Shown here piece after piece: positions 35,332-43,891 of a DNA stretch of 51,843 bases. Under the pieces are notes generated by a model. The model made no database searches. It was given only the letters and a program-made list of their open reading frames with translations, and was not told where the DNA came from. The translations under genes and the position numbers were made by a program. Location of the stretch: the NCBI GenBank assembly GCA_046303375.1, contig JBKCGB010000007.1, positions 1-51,843 of the forward strand. The letters run 5' to 3'. The DNA comes from UBA965 sp046303375. Its GTDB lineage: Bacteria; Chloroflexota; Chloroflexia; Chloroflexales; Roseiflexaceae. Each line of letters begins with the position of its first letter. Position 1 is the stretch's first letter.

Positions 35332-36459
35332 ATGCTTGATCCGCGGATGACCAAACTCGCCGACTTGTTGGTGCAACACTCGATGCATGTGCAAAAAGGC
35401 GAAAAAGTGCTCGTCGAAGCCTTTGACATCCCCAGCGACATGACCGTAGCCCTGGTACGCGCCATCGCCAATGCTGGCGGGCATCCCATCGTCAGTACCT
35501 ACCAGCAACCCGTGCTGCGCGCCCTCTACCAGAATGCCACCGCCGAGCAAATGCAGACCATTGGCGCCGTCGAGCGCGCCCGCATGGAGGCAGTGCAGTG
35601 CTACGTGGGTATGCGCGGCTCGCACAACACCACCGAGATGAGCGACGTGCCCCGCGAGCGCATGGAGCTCTACGAAAAGCACTGGTGGAATCATGTACAC
35701 TCGGCCGTGCGTGTCCCCAGTACCAAATGGGTGGTGCTACGCTGGCCAACCCCGTCGATGGCGCAATCAGCCAGTATGAGTACCGAAGCGTTCGAGGATT
35801 TTTATTTCAATGTGTGCGCTGGCGTCGATTATGTGGCCATGCAAAAAGCAATGGAGCCACTCAAAGAATTGATGCTCCAGACCGAAAACGTGCACATCAA
35901 AGGCCCTGGTACTGATCTGCGATTCAGCATCAAAGGCGTGGGAGTTGTGCCCTGCTACGGCGAACGCAACATCCCCGATGGTGAGATTTACACCTGCCCT
36001 ACCATTGACTCAGCTCAAGGGTATGTCACCTACAACTGCGAAACACTCTACCGTGGTACGCTGTTTACCAATGTGCACTTCGAGTTTGATCGTGGCAAAA
36101 TCGTCAAAGCGGAAGCTGGCGCAAATACAGCAAAACTCAACGAAATCCTCGACGCCGATACCGGCGCCCGCTACCTCGGCGAATGGTCACTCGGCGTGAA
36201 TCCCTACATCCTCAATCCGATGCGAGATACACTCTTTGATGAAAAAATCGCAGGCTCATTCCACTTGACCCCTGGTCAGTGCTACAAAGAAGCCTCCAAC
36301 GGCAACAATAGCGTCATTCACTGGGATATTGTCTGTCGCCAAGATGAGGCGGTGGGTGGCGGTGAAATCTATTTTGATGGAGTGCTCGTACGCAAAAACG
36401 GCATCTTTACCCTGCCCCTGCTCCAAGGACTCAACCCTGACGCCCTCAAACGTGCATAG
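35332..36459 (+). CDS. M29 family aminopeptidase (thermophilic metallo-aminopeptidase, AmpS/PepS)
   Basis: 375 residues, ATG 35332 with AGGAACGAG upstream. M29 enzymes are dimeric two-metal aminopeptidases with broad specificity. Signatures: QKGEKVLVEAFDIPSDMTVALVRAIANAGGHP at the N-terminus, then LKGPGTDLRFSI-like HIKGPGTDLRFSIKG, NIPDGEIYTCPTIDSAQGYVTYN (Glu ligand), FDRGKIVKAEAG, RYLGEWSLGVNP (Glu), FDEKIAGSFHLTPGQCY (His) and HWDIV (Asp). Cytoplasmic, no signal. 33 bp after glcE, ended by a strong hairpin, so probably the last gene of that unit. Confidence 0.94.
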   Translation: MLDPRMTKLADLLVQHSMHVQKGEKVLVEAFDIPSDMTVALVRAIANAGGHPIVSTYQQPVLRALYQNATAEQMQTIGAVERARMEAVQCYVGMRGSHNTTEMSDVPRERMELYEKHWWNHVHSAVRVPSTKWVVLRWPTPSMAQSASMSTEAFEDFYFNVCAGVDYVAMQKAMEPLKELMLQTENVHIKGPGTDLRFSIKGVGVVPCYGERNIPDGEIYTCPTIDSAQGYVTYNCETLYRGTLFTNVHFEFDRGKIVKAEAGANTAKLNEILDADTGARYLGEWSLGVNPYILNPMRDTLFDEKIAGSFHLTPGQCYKEASNGNNSVIHWDIVCRQDEAVGGGEIYFDGVLVRKNGIFTLPLLQGLNPDALKRA

Positions 36460-36473
36460 GGTATCGGGCGGCA

Positions 36474-36518
36474 AGGGCATTGTACGGGAGAGTCTAAGAC
36501 CCTCCCGTACAATGCCCT
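36474..36518 (+). terminator. Strong hairpin after the aminopeptidase gene
   Basis: 17-bp perfect inverted repeat (36474-36490 with 36502-36518) and 11-nt loop; the start of the next promoter lies six bases later. No T-tract. Likely transcript end. Confidence 0.6.
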
Positions 36519-36523
36519 CCTAA

Positions 36524-36551
36524 TTGACAAGTTTTATATAAAATATATAAT
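36524..36551 (+). promoter_or_regulatory. Promoter and candidate operator of the GntR-type regulator gene
   Basis: TTGACA (36524-36529), 16-bp spacer, TATAAT (36546-36551), nearly consensus. An inverted repeat TTATATA-AAA-TATATAA (36534-36550) covers the spacer and -10 box. A repressor sitting there would block RNA polymerase, so autoregulation by the GntR protein encoded next is likely. Confidence 0.65.
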
Positions 36552-36589
36552 TTACGCAGACACCGCAACGAAACTGTAGGAAGACGGCC

Positions 36590-37261
36590 ATGAGTGATAC
36601 CCCACTCACGATTACAGATCAGGTATTAGCACATTTACGCAGCAAAATACTCAACGGCGAAATTCCACCAGGTGCGCGCATTGATCAAGGCGACGTAGCA
36701 CGGATTTTTGGTGTCAGTTTGGTACCAGTGCGTGAAGCGTTGGCGCGTTTGCAGTCGAGTGGTTTGGTCTATATTGTGCCCCATCGTGGCGTCTTTGTGG
36801 AGACGGTCTCACTCGAAGAGTTGATTGACATCTACTACATGCGCGAGGTCCTCGAAGAGCAGGCAGCACAGCTGGCCGTCAAACACGTCGACGAGCAGAT
36901 GCTCCAGACACTCGAATCGACCATTCAGCAGATCGATCAACACATCACAGCACATGCTACCGATCAATTTTTGCATGCCACGCGTACGTTCCATTTCGTC
37001 ATTTACCATGCGTCACGGCGACGTAACCTGATTCGCATTATCAATCAGCTGTGGGATCAAAGTGACCGCTATCGGCGTTTGCAAATGGATTTGTTGCCGG
37101 AGCGTTTTTATGAATCGCAGTTTGAGAATCGTGCCATGCTGGCAGCTTGTCGCCGGCGTGACGGGGATTCGCTTGCCCTGATGGTGCGCTACCGTATCCA
37201 TCAGACCACTGCCGGATTACGCGATCAACTGCAGAAAGCCAGCATGACCGACCATTTTTAG
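36590..37261 (+). CDS. GntR family transcriptional regulator, FadR subfamily (FCD domain)
   Basis: 223 residues, ATG 36590. The N-terminal winged helix-turn-helix is clear: QVLAHLRSKILNGEIPPGARIDQGDVARIFGVSLVPVREALARLQSSGLVYIVPHRGVFV (about 10-70). The all-helical FCD ligand domain fills residues 80-215, with the likely metal/acid-binding positions in FHFVIYHAS and MVRYRIHQTT. FCD regulators usually sense organic acids or sugar acids. It heads the cluster of solute-binding-like, CoA-transferase, MaoC and ABC genes and is probably their repressor. A palindrome overlaps its own promoter. Confidence 0.93.
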   Translation: MSDTPLTITDQVLAHLRSKILNGEIPPGARIDQGDVARIFGVSLVPVREALARLQSSGLVYIVPHRGVFVETVSLEELIDIYYMREVLEEQAAQLAVKHVDEQMLQTLESTIQQIDQHITAHATDQFLHATRTFHFVIYHASRRRNLIRIINQLWDQSDRYRRLQMDLLPERFYESQFENRAMLAACRRRDGDSLALMVRYRIHQTTAGLRDQLQKASMTDHF

Positions 37262-37306
37262 TACATCACACACATTGTCGTGTCGATAACAACGGAGTTA
37301 TGTCAT

Positions 37307-38443
37307 ATGACCAACATTACGCTACGTGGGATTGCCTGGGATCACACACGGGGATTCTTACCGATGGTGGCGAGTGCGCAGCGCTTCCACGAGCTCCATC
37401 CACACGTGGACATCGTCTGGGAAAAGCGCTCGCTCCAGGCCTTTGCTGATGCGCCCATCGAGGTGCTCGCACAAACCTACGACCTGCTCGTCATCGACCA
37501 TCCGTTTGTGGGATATGCAGCCGCACATCCTGTGCTCATCCCACTCGACCAGCACCTCGATGACGAGTACCTCGCCGATCAAGCAACCCACAGCGTCGGC
37601 GCATCAGAGCCAAGCTATTGGTATGACGGGCATTTGTGGGCGCTTGCCATCGATGCGGCCACACCGGTAAGTGCCTGGCGCCCCGATCGCCTCGCTACCC
37701 CACCACAGACGTGGGATGAGTTATTGGCACTGGCGCGCCAAGGACGCGTAGCAGTACCAGCGATTCCCATCGATAGTTTGATGAACATCTATATGTTGTG
37801 TATTGCGCTGGGCGAAACACCGTTCCAGACTAATACACACATGGTAAGTGATACGATTGGCGTACAGGCACTGACTCACCTCGCCGAGCTAGTACATGCC
37901 TGCCACCCTGATTGTCTGACACGCAATCCGATCCGCACCTACGAAGCACTGGTGCGTGGTGACGCTGATTATTGTCCCTTTGCCTACGGCTACTCAAACT
38001 ATGCGCGACCACACTATGCTACGCAGCAGTTACGCTTTGGAAACCTGGTAACGTGGCGTAATGGCAAACGCTTGCGTTCAACCTTGGGGGGGACGGGGCT
38101 GGCGATTTCGCAACGCTGCCAGCACCTCGATGTAGCAGTGGCGTATGCCCAGTATGTGGCGTCACCAGCCTGCCAGACACACTTGTATGTGACAAGTGGT
38201 GGTCAGCCGGGGCATCGTATGGCGTGGCAGGCGGCGAGTAGTAATCAGCAGTGCGGCAATTTTTTCCACGATACGCTGCAAACGCTCGATGAGGCCTTTT
38301 TGCGGCCACGCTACAACGGCTACCTGCACTTCCAAGACGAAGCGGGTCCCGTGGTGCACGAATTTTTGCGTAACGGTGGCGAGCCACGTGTCTATCTCGA
38401 CCGCATCAACACACTTTACCGCGCCTCATTGACTCACGCCTAG
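37307..38443 (+). CDS. Solute-binding protein-like (ABC family 1) without signal peptide
   Basis: 378 residues from ATG 37307 (CGGAG nine bases upstream). The fold reads as an ABC sugar-binding protein: ITLRGIAWDHTRGFLPMVASAQRFHELHPHVDIVWEKRSLQAF, PIEVLAQTYDLLVIDHPFVGYAAAH, then LWALAIDAATPVSAWRPD, TWDELLALARQG and a C-terminal helical lobe. Yet the first residues are polar with no signal peptide, lipobox or Tat motif, and no better start lies upstream, so it seems cytoplasmic. It lies between the GntR regulator and a CoA-transferase with 18 bp to the latter. An intracellular sensor or carrier role is possible. Compare 44777-46012. Confidence 0.8.
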   Translation: MTNITLRGIAWDHTRGFLPMVASAQRFHELHPHVDIVWEKRSLQAFADAPIEVLAQTYDLLVIDHPFVGYAAAHPVLIPLDQHLDDEYLADQATHSVGASEPSYWYDGHLWALAIDAATPVSAWRPDRLATPPQTWDELLALARQGRVAVPAIPIDSLMNIYMLCIALGETPFQTNTHMVSDTIGVQALTHLAELVHACHPDCLTRNPIRTYEALVRGDADYCPFAYGYSNYARPHYATQQLRFGNLVTWRNGKRLRSTLGGTGLAISQRCQHLDVAVAYAQYVASPACQTHLYVTSGGQPGHRMAWQAASSNQQCGNFFHDTLQTLDEAFLRPRYNGYLHFQDEAGPVVHEFLRNGGEPRVYLDRINTLYRASLTHA

Positions 38444-38461
38444 CTGCCAGGAGACCACCCC

Positions 38462-39634
38462 ATGCAATCTGACCTCCCACTCGCTGGTCTCGTCGTCCTC
38501 GACATGAGTCAATTTTTGGCGGGGCCCTCGTGTGCACTCCGCCTCGCTGACTTGGGTGCCAGAGTCATCAAAATCGAGCGCCCCCAAGGAGGCGATCTAT
38601 GTCGTCAGCTCTATATCAGCAATTTGGCACTCGACGGCGATAGCACGCTCTTTCATTCCATTAATCGCAACAAAGAAAGCTACGCTGCTGACTTAAAAAA
38701 TAGCCATGATGCAGCCAATGTGGTGGCATTAATCAAACAGGCTGATGTGGTCATCCAAAACTTCCGCCCGGGAGTCATCGAGCGCCTCGGTCTCGATTAT
38801 GCCAGCGTCAGGGCCATCAATCCACGTATCGTCTACGGCTCGATTACCGGCTACGGCACGCAAGGACCATGGCGCGACAAACCGGGACAAGATTTGCTGG
38901 TACAGTCGCTCTCCGGCTTGGCTTGGCTCAACGGCAATGCCGACCAGCCACCCACTCCCTTTGGCTTGGCCGTCGCCGATCTGATGACAGGCGCCCATCT
39001 GGTACAGGGGATTTTGGCCTGCCTGGTGCGGCGTGGCATCACGGGCAACGGCGGCCATGTCGAGGTCAGTTTGCTCGAATCGGTGCTCGATTTGCAGTTT
39101 GAGGTACTGACCACTCACCTCAATGACGGCGGGCAGCTGCCGCAACGGAGCACCCTCAACAATGCCCACGCCTACCTCGGCGCACCCTACGGCATCTATG
39201 CCACTCAAGACGGCTATTTGGCACTTGCGATGGGCTCGATTCTGACGCTTGCTGATTTGCTCGAGTGTCCACCTCTCACCGCATTCACCGACCCCCAGAC
39301 GTGGTTTAGTCAGCGCGACACCATCAAACAGATCCTGAGTGAGCATTTGCGCACCCGACCCACGGCGGCCTGGCTGGCGCGCCTCGAGGCGGCCGATTAT
39401 TGGTGCGCAGATGTATTGACGTGGCGCCAGCTCATTGACCACGACGCCTTCAAAGCACTCAACATGGTGCAACAGGTCAGCCGACGCAATGGCGCAAGTC
39501 TTGCAACAACGCGCTGCCCGATTCGCATTGACGGGCACATTATTACGTCACCACGGGGGGCACCCACCATTGGTGCCGACAATCAGCAAATTAGCCATGA
39601 TTTCGCACTCACGAGCACGAGAGGCACCGCATGA
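38462..39634 (+). CDS. Class III CoA-transferase (CaiB/BaiF, formyl-CoA transferase family)
   Basis: 390 residues, ATG 38462 (AGGAGA upstream). These enzymes move CoA between carboxylic acids through an aspartyl-CoA thioester. The N-terminal PLAGLVVLDMSQFLAGPSCALRLADLGARVIKIERPQGGD, the NRNKES loop, ADVVIQNFRPGVIERLG, and YGSITGYGTQGPWRDKPGQDLL are all standard; the catalytic Asp is Asp173 in LAVADLMTGAH. The last codons overlap the MaoC gene start (ATGA), so the two act in one pathway: an acid is activated with CoA and then hydrated or dehydrated. Chloroflexus uses a CaiB/MaoC-type pair for mesaconyl-CoA, but I cannot claim the same substrate. Confidence 0.92.
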   Translation: MQSDLPLAGLVVLDMSQFLAGPSCALRLADLGARVIKIERPQGGDLCRQLYISNLALDGDSTLFHSINRNKESYAADLKNSHDAANVVALIKQADVVIQNFRPGVIERLGLDYASVRAINPRIVYGSITGYGTQGPWRDKPGQDLLVQSLSGLAWLNGNADQPPTPFGLAVADLMTGAHLVQGILACLVRRGITGNGGHVEVSLLESVLDLQFEVLTTHLNDGGQLPQRSTLNNAHAYLGAPYGIYATQDGYLALAMGSILTLADLLECPPLTAFTDPQTWFSQRDTIKQILSEHLRTRPTAAWLARLEAADYWCADVLTWRQLIDHDAFKALNMVQQVSRRNGASLATTRCPIRIDGHIITSPRGAPTIGADNQQISHDFALTSTRGTA

Positions 39635-40083
39635 TACGTGAACAATACTTCGACGAGTATGAAATCGGTAGTAGTCGTACCTCGTTTGGCCGCACCATCA
39701 CTGAAAGTGATGTGGTGACTCATGCTGGACAAACAGGGGACTTCTTTCCTCACCACATGGATGCTGAATGGTGCAAAACGCAACCATTTGGTCAGCGCAT
39801 GGCACACGGCACGCTGGTGTTTAGTGTGGCAGTTGGCATGACCGCTGGTGATATTAATCCCCATGCCATGTCGTATGGATATGACCGCTTGCGCTTTGTG
39901 AAGCCGGTGTTTATCAACGACACCATCACGGTGGTAACCACAATCAGTGAAAAGCGCCCACACGCTAAACGGAGTGATGTAGGAATTGTGGTCGAACAGC
40001 TCACAGTCACCAACCAACACGGTGCAGTCGTGCTCGCATGTGAGCATTTGTACCTAGTGACTCGTCAACCTGTCACTGGATAA
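39631..40083 (+). CDS. MaoC-like (hot-dog fold) acyl-CoA hydratase/dehydratase
   Basis: 150 residues; ATG 39631 overlaps the CoA-transferase stop. Single hot-dog domain of the MaoC/(R)-enoyl-CoA hydratase group. The hydratase-2 signature is present as TGDFFPHHMD, with catalytic Asp37 and His42 kept but the usual Asn changed to Phe39. After it comes FGQRMAHGTLVFSVAVGM and a C-terminal strand pair (RFVKPVFINDTITVVT). Usually a dimer. With the CoA-transferase it should process an activated hydroxy or enoyl acid. AT-rich spacer and a new promoter follow. Confidence 0.9.
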   Translation: MIREQYFDEYEIGSSRTSFGRTITESDVVTHAGQTGDFFPHHMDAEWCKTQPFGQRMAHGTLVFSVAVGMTAGDINPHAMSYGYDRLRFVKPVFINDTITVVTTISEKRPHAKRSDVGIVVEQLTVTNQHGAVVLACEHLYLVTRQPVTG

Positions 40084-40117
40084 TTTATACAATTTTGGTC
40101 ATTAGTTGTTACAACAG

Positions 40118-40146
40118 TTGACAAATGCCAAATTTCTTCCTATGAT
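40118..40146 (+). promoter_or_regulatory. Promoter upstream of the oxidoreductase-ABC-glycosidase genes, with inverted repeat
   Basis: TTGACA (40118-40123), 17-bp spacer, TATGAT (40141-40146). Just upstream, GTTGT-T-ACAAC (40105-40115) is a perfect small inverted repeat that could be an operator, and an AT-rich TTATATATATTT lies at about 40178-40189, similar to half of the palindrome before the GntR gene. Confidence 0.6.
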
Positions 40147-40211
40147 AGGGGCATCCAACACGGAGTTGTTTTGAGATTATATATATTTCACAGTGTAGTG
40201 AAGTAGTGTCA

Positions 40212-41291
40212 ATGGTGAACACGGCGATGAACATTCCACAACCACAATACAAGCCGGTGCTCCCACCGATTCATAATCATGGAATTGCCATCATTGGCTG
40301 TGGTGGTATTGTGAATTATGCACATCTCCCCGCATATCGGTCACATGGACTCACCATTGTCGGGTGTTTTGATATCAATGCGACAGCGGCGCATGACACC
40401 GCAGCCCGGCACGGCATCACGACAGTCTACCCAGATATTGCGACACTCTTGGCCGACCCCCGGGTACAGATTGTGGACATTGCTGTACCGGCATGGGAAC
40501 AACGCGCGATTGTGGCACAGGTAGCAGCTGCTGGCAAGCATATGCTCTGCCAAAAGCCACTTGCCGAGACGCTCGCGGATGCGCGGGCAATCGTAGCAGC
40601 AGGGAGTGCTCATGGGTGCACCATCGCAGTCAACCAGCAGATGCGCTGGAGCGCAGGCATTGCAGCCAGCAAGGATTTGATTACACGGGGATACATCGGT
40701 GAGCCGACCGATGCGCAAATCCAGGTATCGACGCGCACACCGTGGCACATGTGGCCATGGTTGCGTGATTCCGCACATTTGGATGTGATGTACCATAGCA
40801 TCCACTACCTCGATAGTATGCGCCATCTGTTTGGCAATCCGGAGTGGGTGACTAGTCGGCATAGTCAATACCCAGGGCAACAAGAGCGAGCCGAAACAAA
40901 AACCGTCACTGTGCTCGACTACTCCAGCAAGTTGCAGGTCGTAGTCATGGTCAACCACCACGACAACTCACACGATGTCTATGCCACATATCGCATACTC
41001 GGCACCAAAGGAATCATCAAGGGCACCATCGGATTGCTGTACAACTACCCGGATGGGCGTCCTGACACATTAGAAGTAGCCACACACGGCGAATCACTTG
41101 TGGCGATTCCACTCGAAGGATTGTGGATTCCCGATGCCTTTATTGGGCCGATGGCATCACTGATGGAGTCGATTCAAAGTGGGCATCCAGCAGTAACAAG
41201 TGCCAGCGACAACATCGGCACGTTGCAGCTCGTGCATGGAGCATACGCTTCAGCATCGCAAGGACGGAGTATTCGTCCTGCTGACCTCTAG
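40212..41291 (+). CDS. Gfo/Idh/MocA family oxidoreductase
   Basis: About 359 residues; start uncertain (GTG 40206, ATG 40212, ATG 40227), with only a weak GAAG site. The NAD-binding Rossmann motif is GIAIIGCGGIVNYAHLPAY, and the family's EKP motif appears as CQKPLAET. The substrate-binding half follows (HLDVMYHSIHYLDSMRHLFGNPEWV, with the catalytic-type His in DVMYHSIHY). Members oxidise or epimerise sugars such as inositol or hexoses, or open glycosidic bonds by oxidation. First gene behind the promoter at 40118, before the ABC importer, so a role in the imported sugar's first steps is likely. Confidence 0.9.
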   Translation: MVNTAMNIPQPQYKPVLPPIHNHGIAIIGCGGIVNYAHLPAYRSHGLTIVGCFDINATAAHDTAARHGITTVYPDIATLLADPRVQIVDIAVPAWEQRAIVAQVAAAGKHMLCQKPLAETLADARAIVAAGSAHGCTIAVNQQMRWSAGIAASKDLITRGYIGEPTDAQIQVSTRTPWHMWPWLRDSAHLDVMYHSIHYLDSMRHLFGNPEWVTSRHSQYPGQQERAETKTVTVLDYSSKLQVVVMVNHHDNSHDVYATYRILGTKGIIKGTIGLLYNYPDGRPDTLEVATHGESLVAIPLEGLWIPDAFIGPMASLMESIQSGHPAVTSASDNIGTLQLVHGAYASASQGRSIRPADL

Positions 41292-41379
41292 CGGTCAGCG
41301 TATTCTACTCGGCATGTCCTGGGGTATTCCCAGTGAAATATGCATACAGGTTGTTTCTACTGTCACAAAGGAGTTGACA

Positions 41380-42843
41380 ATGGGCAAACACGAGGAAGAG
41401 TTGGCACGCGAAATGCGTCGTCGTGGCATGAGTCGCCGTGACGTCATCCGCATCGGCTTGCAGTTGGGCTTGGGTGCCGCCAGCATGGGCATGCTGTTGG
41501 CCGCCTGTGGTCAGACAGCGAGCACCGACGCAGAAAAGCCTGCCGAAGAACCAGCCGCCGAGCCAGCATCAGAGAGCATCTTTGATGCCAATGCGGGCAA
41601 CACAGGAGCCTGGCCCAGCAGCGCAGTCGCCGACCCCAGCGAAAAGGTCGAAATTAGCGTTGGGCACACGTGGGATGCAGTCTTCTTTGAGCGCCAGCTA
41701 CAATTCGACAAGCTCTTCATGGAGCGCCACCCCAACATCGTGGTCAAAGCGGAAAACACCCCGTGGGGTGAATTCCGCCAGAAGTACACGGCTGCCGCAG
41801 CTGGCAATGCGTTGCCAGACCTGCTCTACACGCAGTTCTCGTGGGCCCAGGAAACCATTCGCAGTGGCATGTACATTGCGTTGGATGACTGGATTGCCAA
41901 GGAGAAAGATTTCAACCTTGATGACTTCACCAAGCCATCAATGGTGTCGTACCAGTACGACGGCAAACTCTGGGGTATCCCGTACGATGAGGGTCCGGGG
42001 AATCTCTACTACAACAAGGATTTGTTTGATGCTGCCGGCGAAGCCTATCCCGACGATAGCTGGGACTTAGAAAAGCTCAAGGCAGTTGCCATCAAACTGA
42101 CCTCGGGTGAAGGTCCCAACAAGATCTTCGGCTTGGGTGAGCTGCCCAGCCCCGGCGATTCGTTGATGGCGCCCAACTACCTGTTCCCGTTTGGGGCACA
42201 GTACTTGAGCGAGCCCAAAGAAGACCAGTGTCTCATCAACAATCCCGAAGCAGTCACCGCCATGGAATGGTGGGAAGAACTGCGCGCCAAGGGTGCAGTC
42301 CCCAGCCCCGCTGACCTGCAGAACGTGGCATGGCCGGCCTTCCAGTTCGGCAAAATTGCCATGACGTTGCAGGGTTCATGGGCCACACCACCCATTCAGG
42401 CAGGCTCAAAGTTCAACTGGGACATTGCCAAGTGGCCCAAAGGTCCCAAGGCACACACCACCTTCTCGGCTGGTAGCGCCTACATGATTACACGCGACAG
42501 CAAGCATGTCGAAGCTGCATGGATCTACTTGAACGAGTACCTCTCCACCGCTGGGCAGACCTACATGTGGGCCAGCACCGGTCGTGGCAGCCCGTCACGT
42601 CTGTCGGCGTGGCCGGCATACATCGGCTCGAAGTTTGCCCCAGCTGGTGCCAAAAACGTCGAAGAAGCCATGAGCCAGGGTATCGGTACCCACGACATCA
42701 TTGACCAACCCACCGGCCCACGCGTCACGCAAGCCGCTGGTCCGATTTGGGACTTGGTGGTGGCCGGGCAAAAGAGCGTCAAAGATGCCCTCGCAGAAAT
42801 CTTTGCTGCTGTTGACCCGATCGTGGCCGAAAACCGCGGCTAA
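41380..42843 (+). CDS. ABC transporter sugar-binding lipoprotein with Tat signal
   Basis: 487 residues, ATG 41380 with AAAGGAG six bases upstream. The N-terminus carries a twin-arginine motif (MSRRDVIRIG) and then a lipobox LAAC (LLAACG), so it should be exported by Tat and lipid-anchored. A Pro/Glu/Ala-rich linker follows, then the family 1 binding domain: VEISVGHTWDAVFFERQLQFDKLFMERHPNIVVKAENTPWGEF, LPDLLYTQFSWAQETIRSGMYIALDDWI, KLWGIPYDEGPGNLYYNKDLFDAAG, FQFGKIAMTLQGSWATPP. Likely ligand: an oligosaccharide. Followed by two permease genes. Confidence 0.94.
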   Translation: MGKHEEELAREMRRRGMSRRDVIRIGLQLGLGAASMGMLLAACGQTASTDAEKPAEEPAAEPASESIFDANAGNTGAWPSSAVADPSEKVEISVGHTWDAVFFERQLQFDKLFMERHPNIVVKAENTPWGEFRQKYTAAAAGNALPDLLYTQFSWAQETIRSGMYIALDDWIAKEKDFNLDDFTKPSMVSYQYDGKLWGIPYDEGPGNLYYNKDLFDAAGEAYPDDSWDLEKLKAVAIKLTSGEGPNKIFGLGELPSPGDSLMAPNYLFPFGAQYLSEPKEDQCLINNPEAVTAMEWWEELRAKGAVPSPADLQNVAWPAFQFGKIAMTLQGSWATPPIQAGSKFNWDIAKWPKGPKAHTTFSAGSAYMITRDSKHVEAAWIYLNEYLSTAGQTYMWASTGRGSPSRLSAWPAYIGSKFAPAGAKNVEEAMSQGIGTHDIIDQPTGPRVTQAAGPIWDLVVAGQKSVKDALAEIFAAVDPIVAENRG

Positions 42844-42857
42844 TCTCCGTTCACCGT

Positions 42858-42889
42858 GCGACTGTGGGGGGCTCACCATCCACAGTCGC
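42858..42889 (+). terminator. Hairpin between the binding-protein and permease genes
   Basis: 10-bp stem GCGACTGTGG / CCACAGTCGC around a 12-nt loop. Hairpins at this place commonly stabilise the binding-protein message so that it is more abundant than the permeases. Confidence 0.5.
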
Positions 42890-42932
42890 CCCCTTGTATG
42901 TATCCCACCACCGCTAGAGCGGAGTTGCACAT

Positions 42933-43874
42933 ATGTCCATTCCTCAGTCTGCTACACCAGTAATTCCCACCGGAAAGCCCAAAATGCGTGAAATGGCACG
43001 CAAAGAAGAGCGCTCGTTTTACCTGTTTATTTTGCCGTGGATCATCGGCTTCCTGCTCTTTGATGCGGGGGCAATTTTGGCGTCGTTTGGCATCAGTTTC
43101 ACCAACTGGTCTGCGTTAAGTGCGCCATCATGGACGGGTACGCTCAACTACACCAAACTCGCTGCTGATCCATTGTTCTACAAGGCCATGGGGAATTCGC
43201 TCTACTATGGCATCGGGAGCGTCGGTCTCGGCACGATTGTGTCGTTTTTGTTGGCATTGCTGCTCAACCAAAACGTATGGGGCATCACCTTGTTTCGCAC
43301 CATTTTCTACTTGCCATCCGTGGTAAGTGGGATTGCAGTGGCGATTTTGTGGATTATGATTCTACACCAGGATTTCGGTCTGGTGAACTCATTCTTGGCG
43401 TTTTTTGGCATCAAAGGTCCCGGCTGGCTCGTCCAACCCGAATGGGCCATGCCATCTCTGATTTTGATGAGTCTGTGGAGTGCGGGTGGCTCAATGGTCA
43501 TCTATCTTGCTGGTTTGCAGAGCGTCCCCACCCACTTGTACGAGGCTGCCGAAATCGACGGCGCCAATACATTCCAGAAGTTCTGGACAGTCACCGTGCC
43601 CATGATGTCGCCCGTCATCTTGTATAACCTGATTGTCGGGTTTATTGCCTCCATTCAAGGATTTGTGCTGGTCTACGTGATGACCAATGGTGGGCCGGCC
43701 AACGCCACACTCGTGTATGGACTCTACATCTACCGCACCGCATTCATCAACTTCCAAATGGGGTATGCCTCCGCACTTGCGTGGATTTTGTTGGTGGTGA
43801 TTATCATCATCACCGCAGTGCAATTCACCGTGGCACGCTACTGGGTCTACTACGAAGGCGATTTGAAACAATAA
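42933..43874 (+). CDS. Sugar ABC transporter permease (MalF/UgpA-like)
   Basis: 313 residues, ATG 42933 (GCGGAG upstream). Six membrane helices, the first preceded by a basic segment (MREMARKEERSFYLFILPWIIGFLLFD). The cytoplasmic EAA loop that docks on the ATPase is EAAEIDGANTFQKFWTVTVPMMSPV. C-terminal helix ends RYWVYYEGD. Pairs with the next permease gene, 17 bp downstream. Confidence 0.95.
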   Translation: MSIPQSATPVIPTGKPKMREMARKEERSFYLFILPWIIGFLLFDAGAILASFGISFTNWSALSAPSWTGTLNYTKLAADPLFYKAMGNSLYYGIGSVGLGTIVSFLLALLLNQNVWGITLFRTIFYLPSVVSGIAVAILWIMILHQDFGLVNSFLAFFGIKGPGWLVQPEWAMPSLILMSLWSAGGSMVIYLAGLQSVPTHLYEAAEIDGANTFQKFWTVTVPMMSPVILYNLIVGFIASIQGFVLVYVMTNGGPANATLVYGLYIYRTAFINFQMGYASALAWILLVVIIIITAVQFTVARYWVYYEGDLKQ

Positions 43875-43891
43875 GCGTAAGGTGCGCATCT

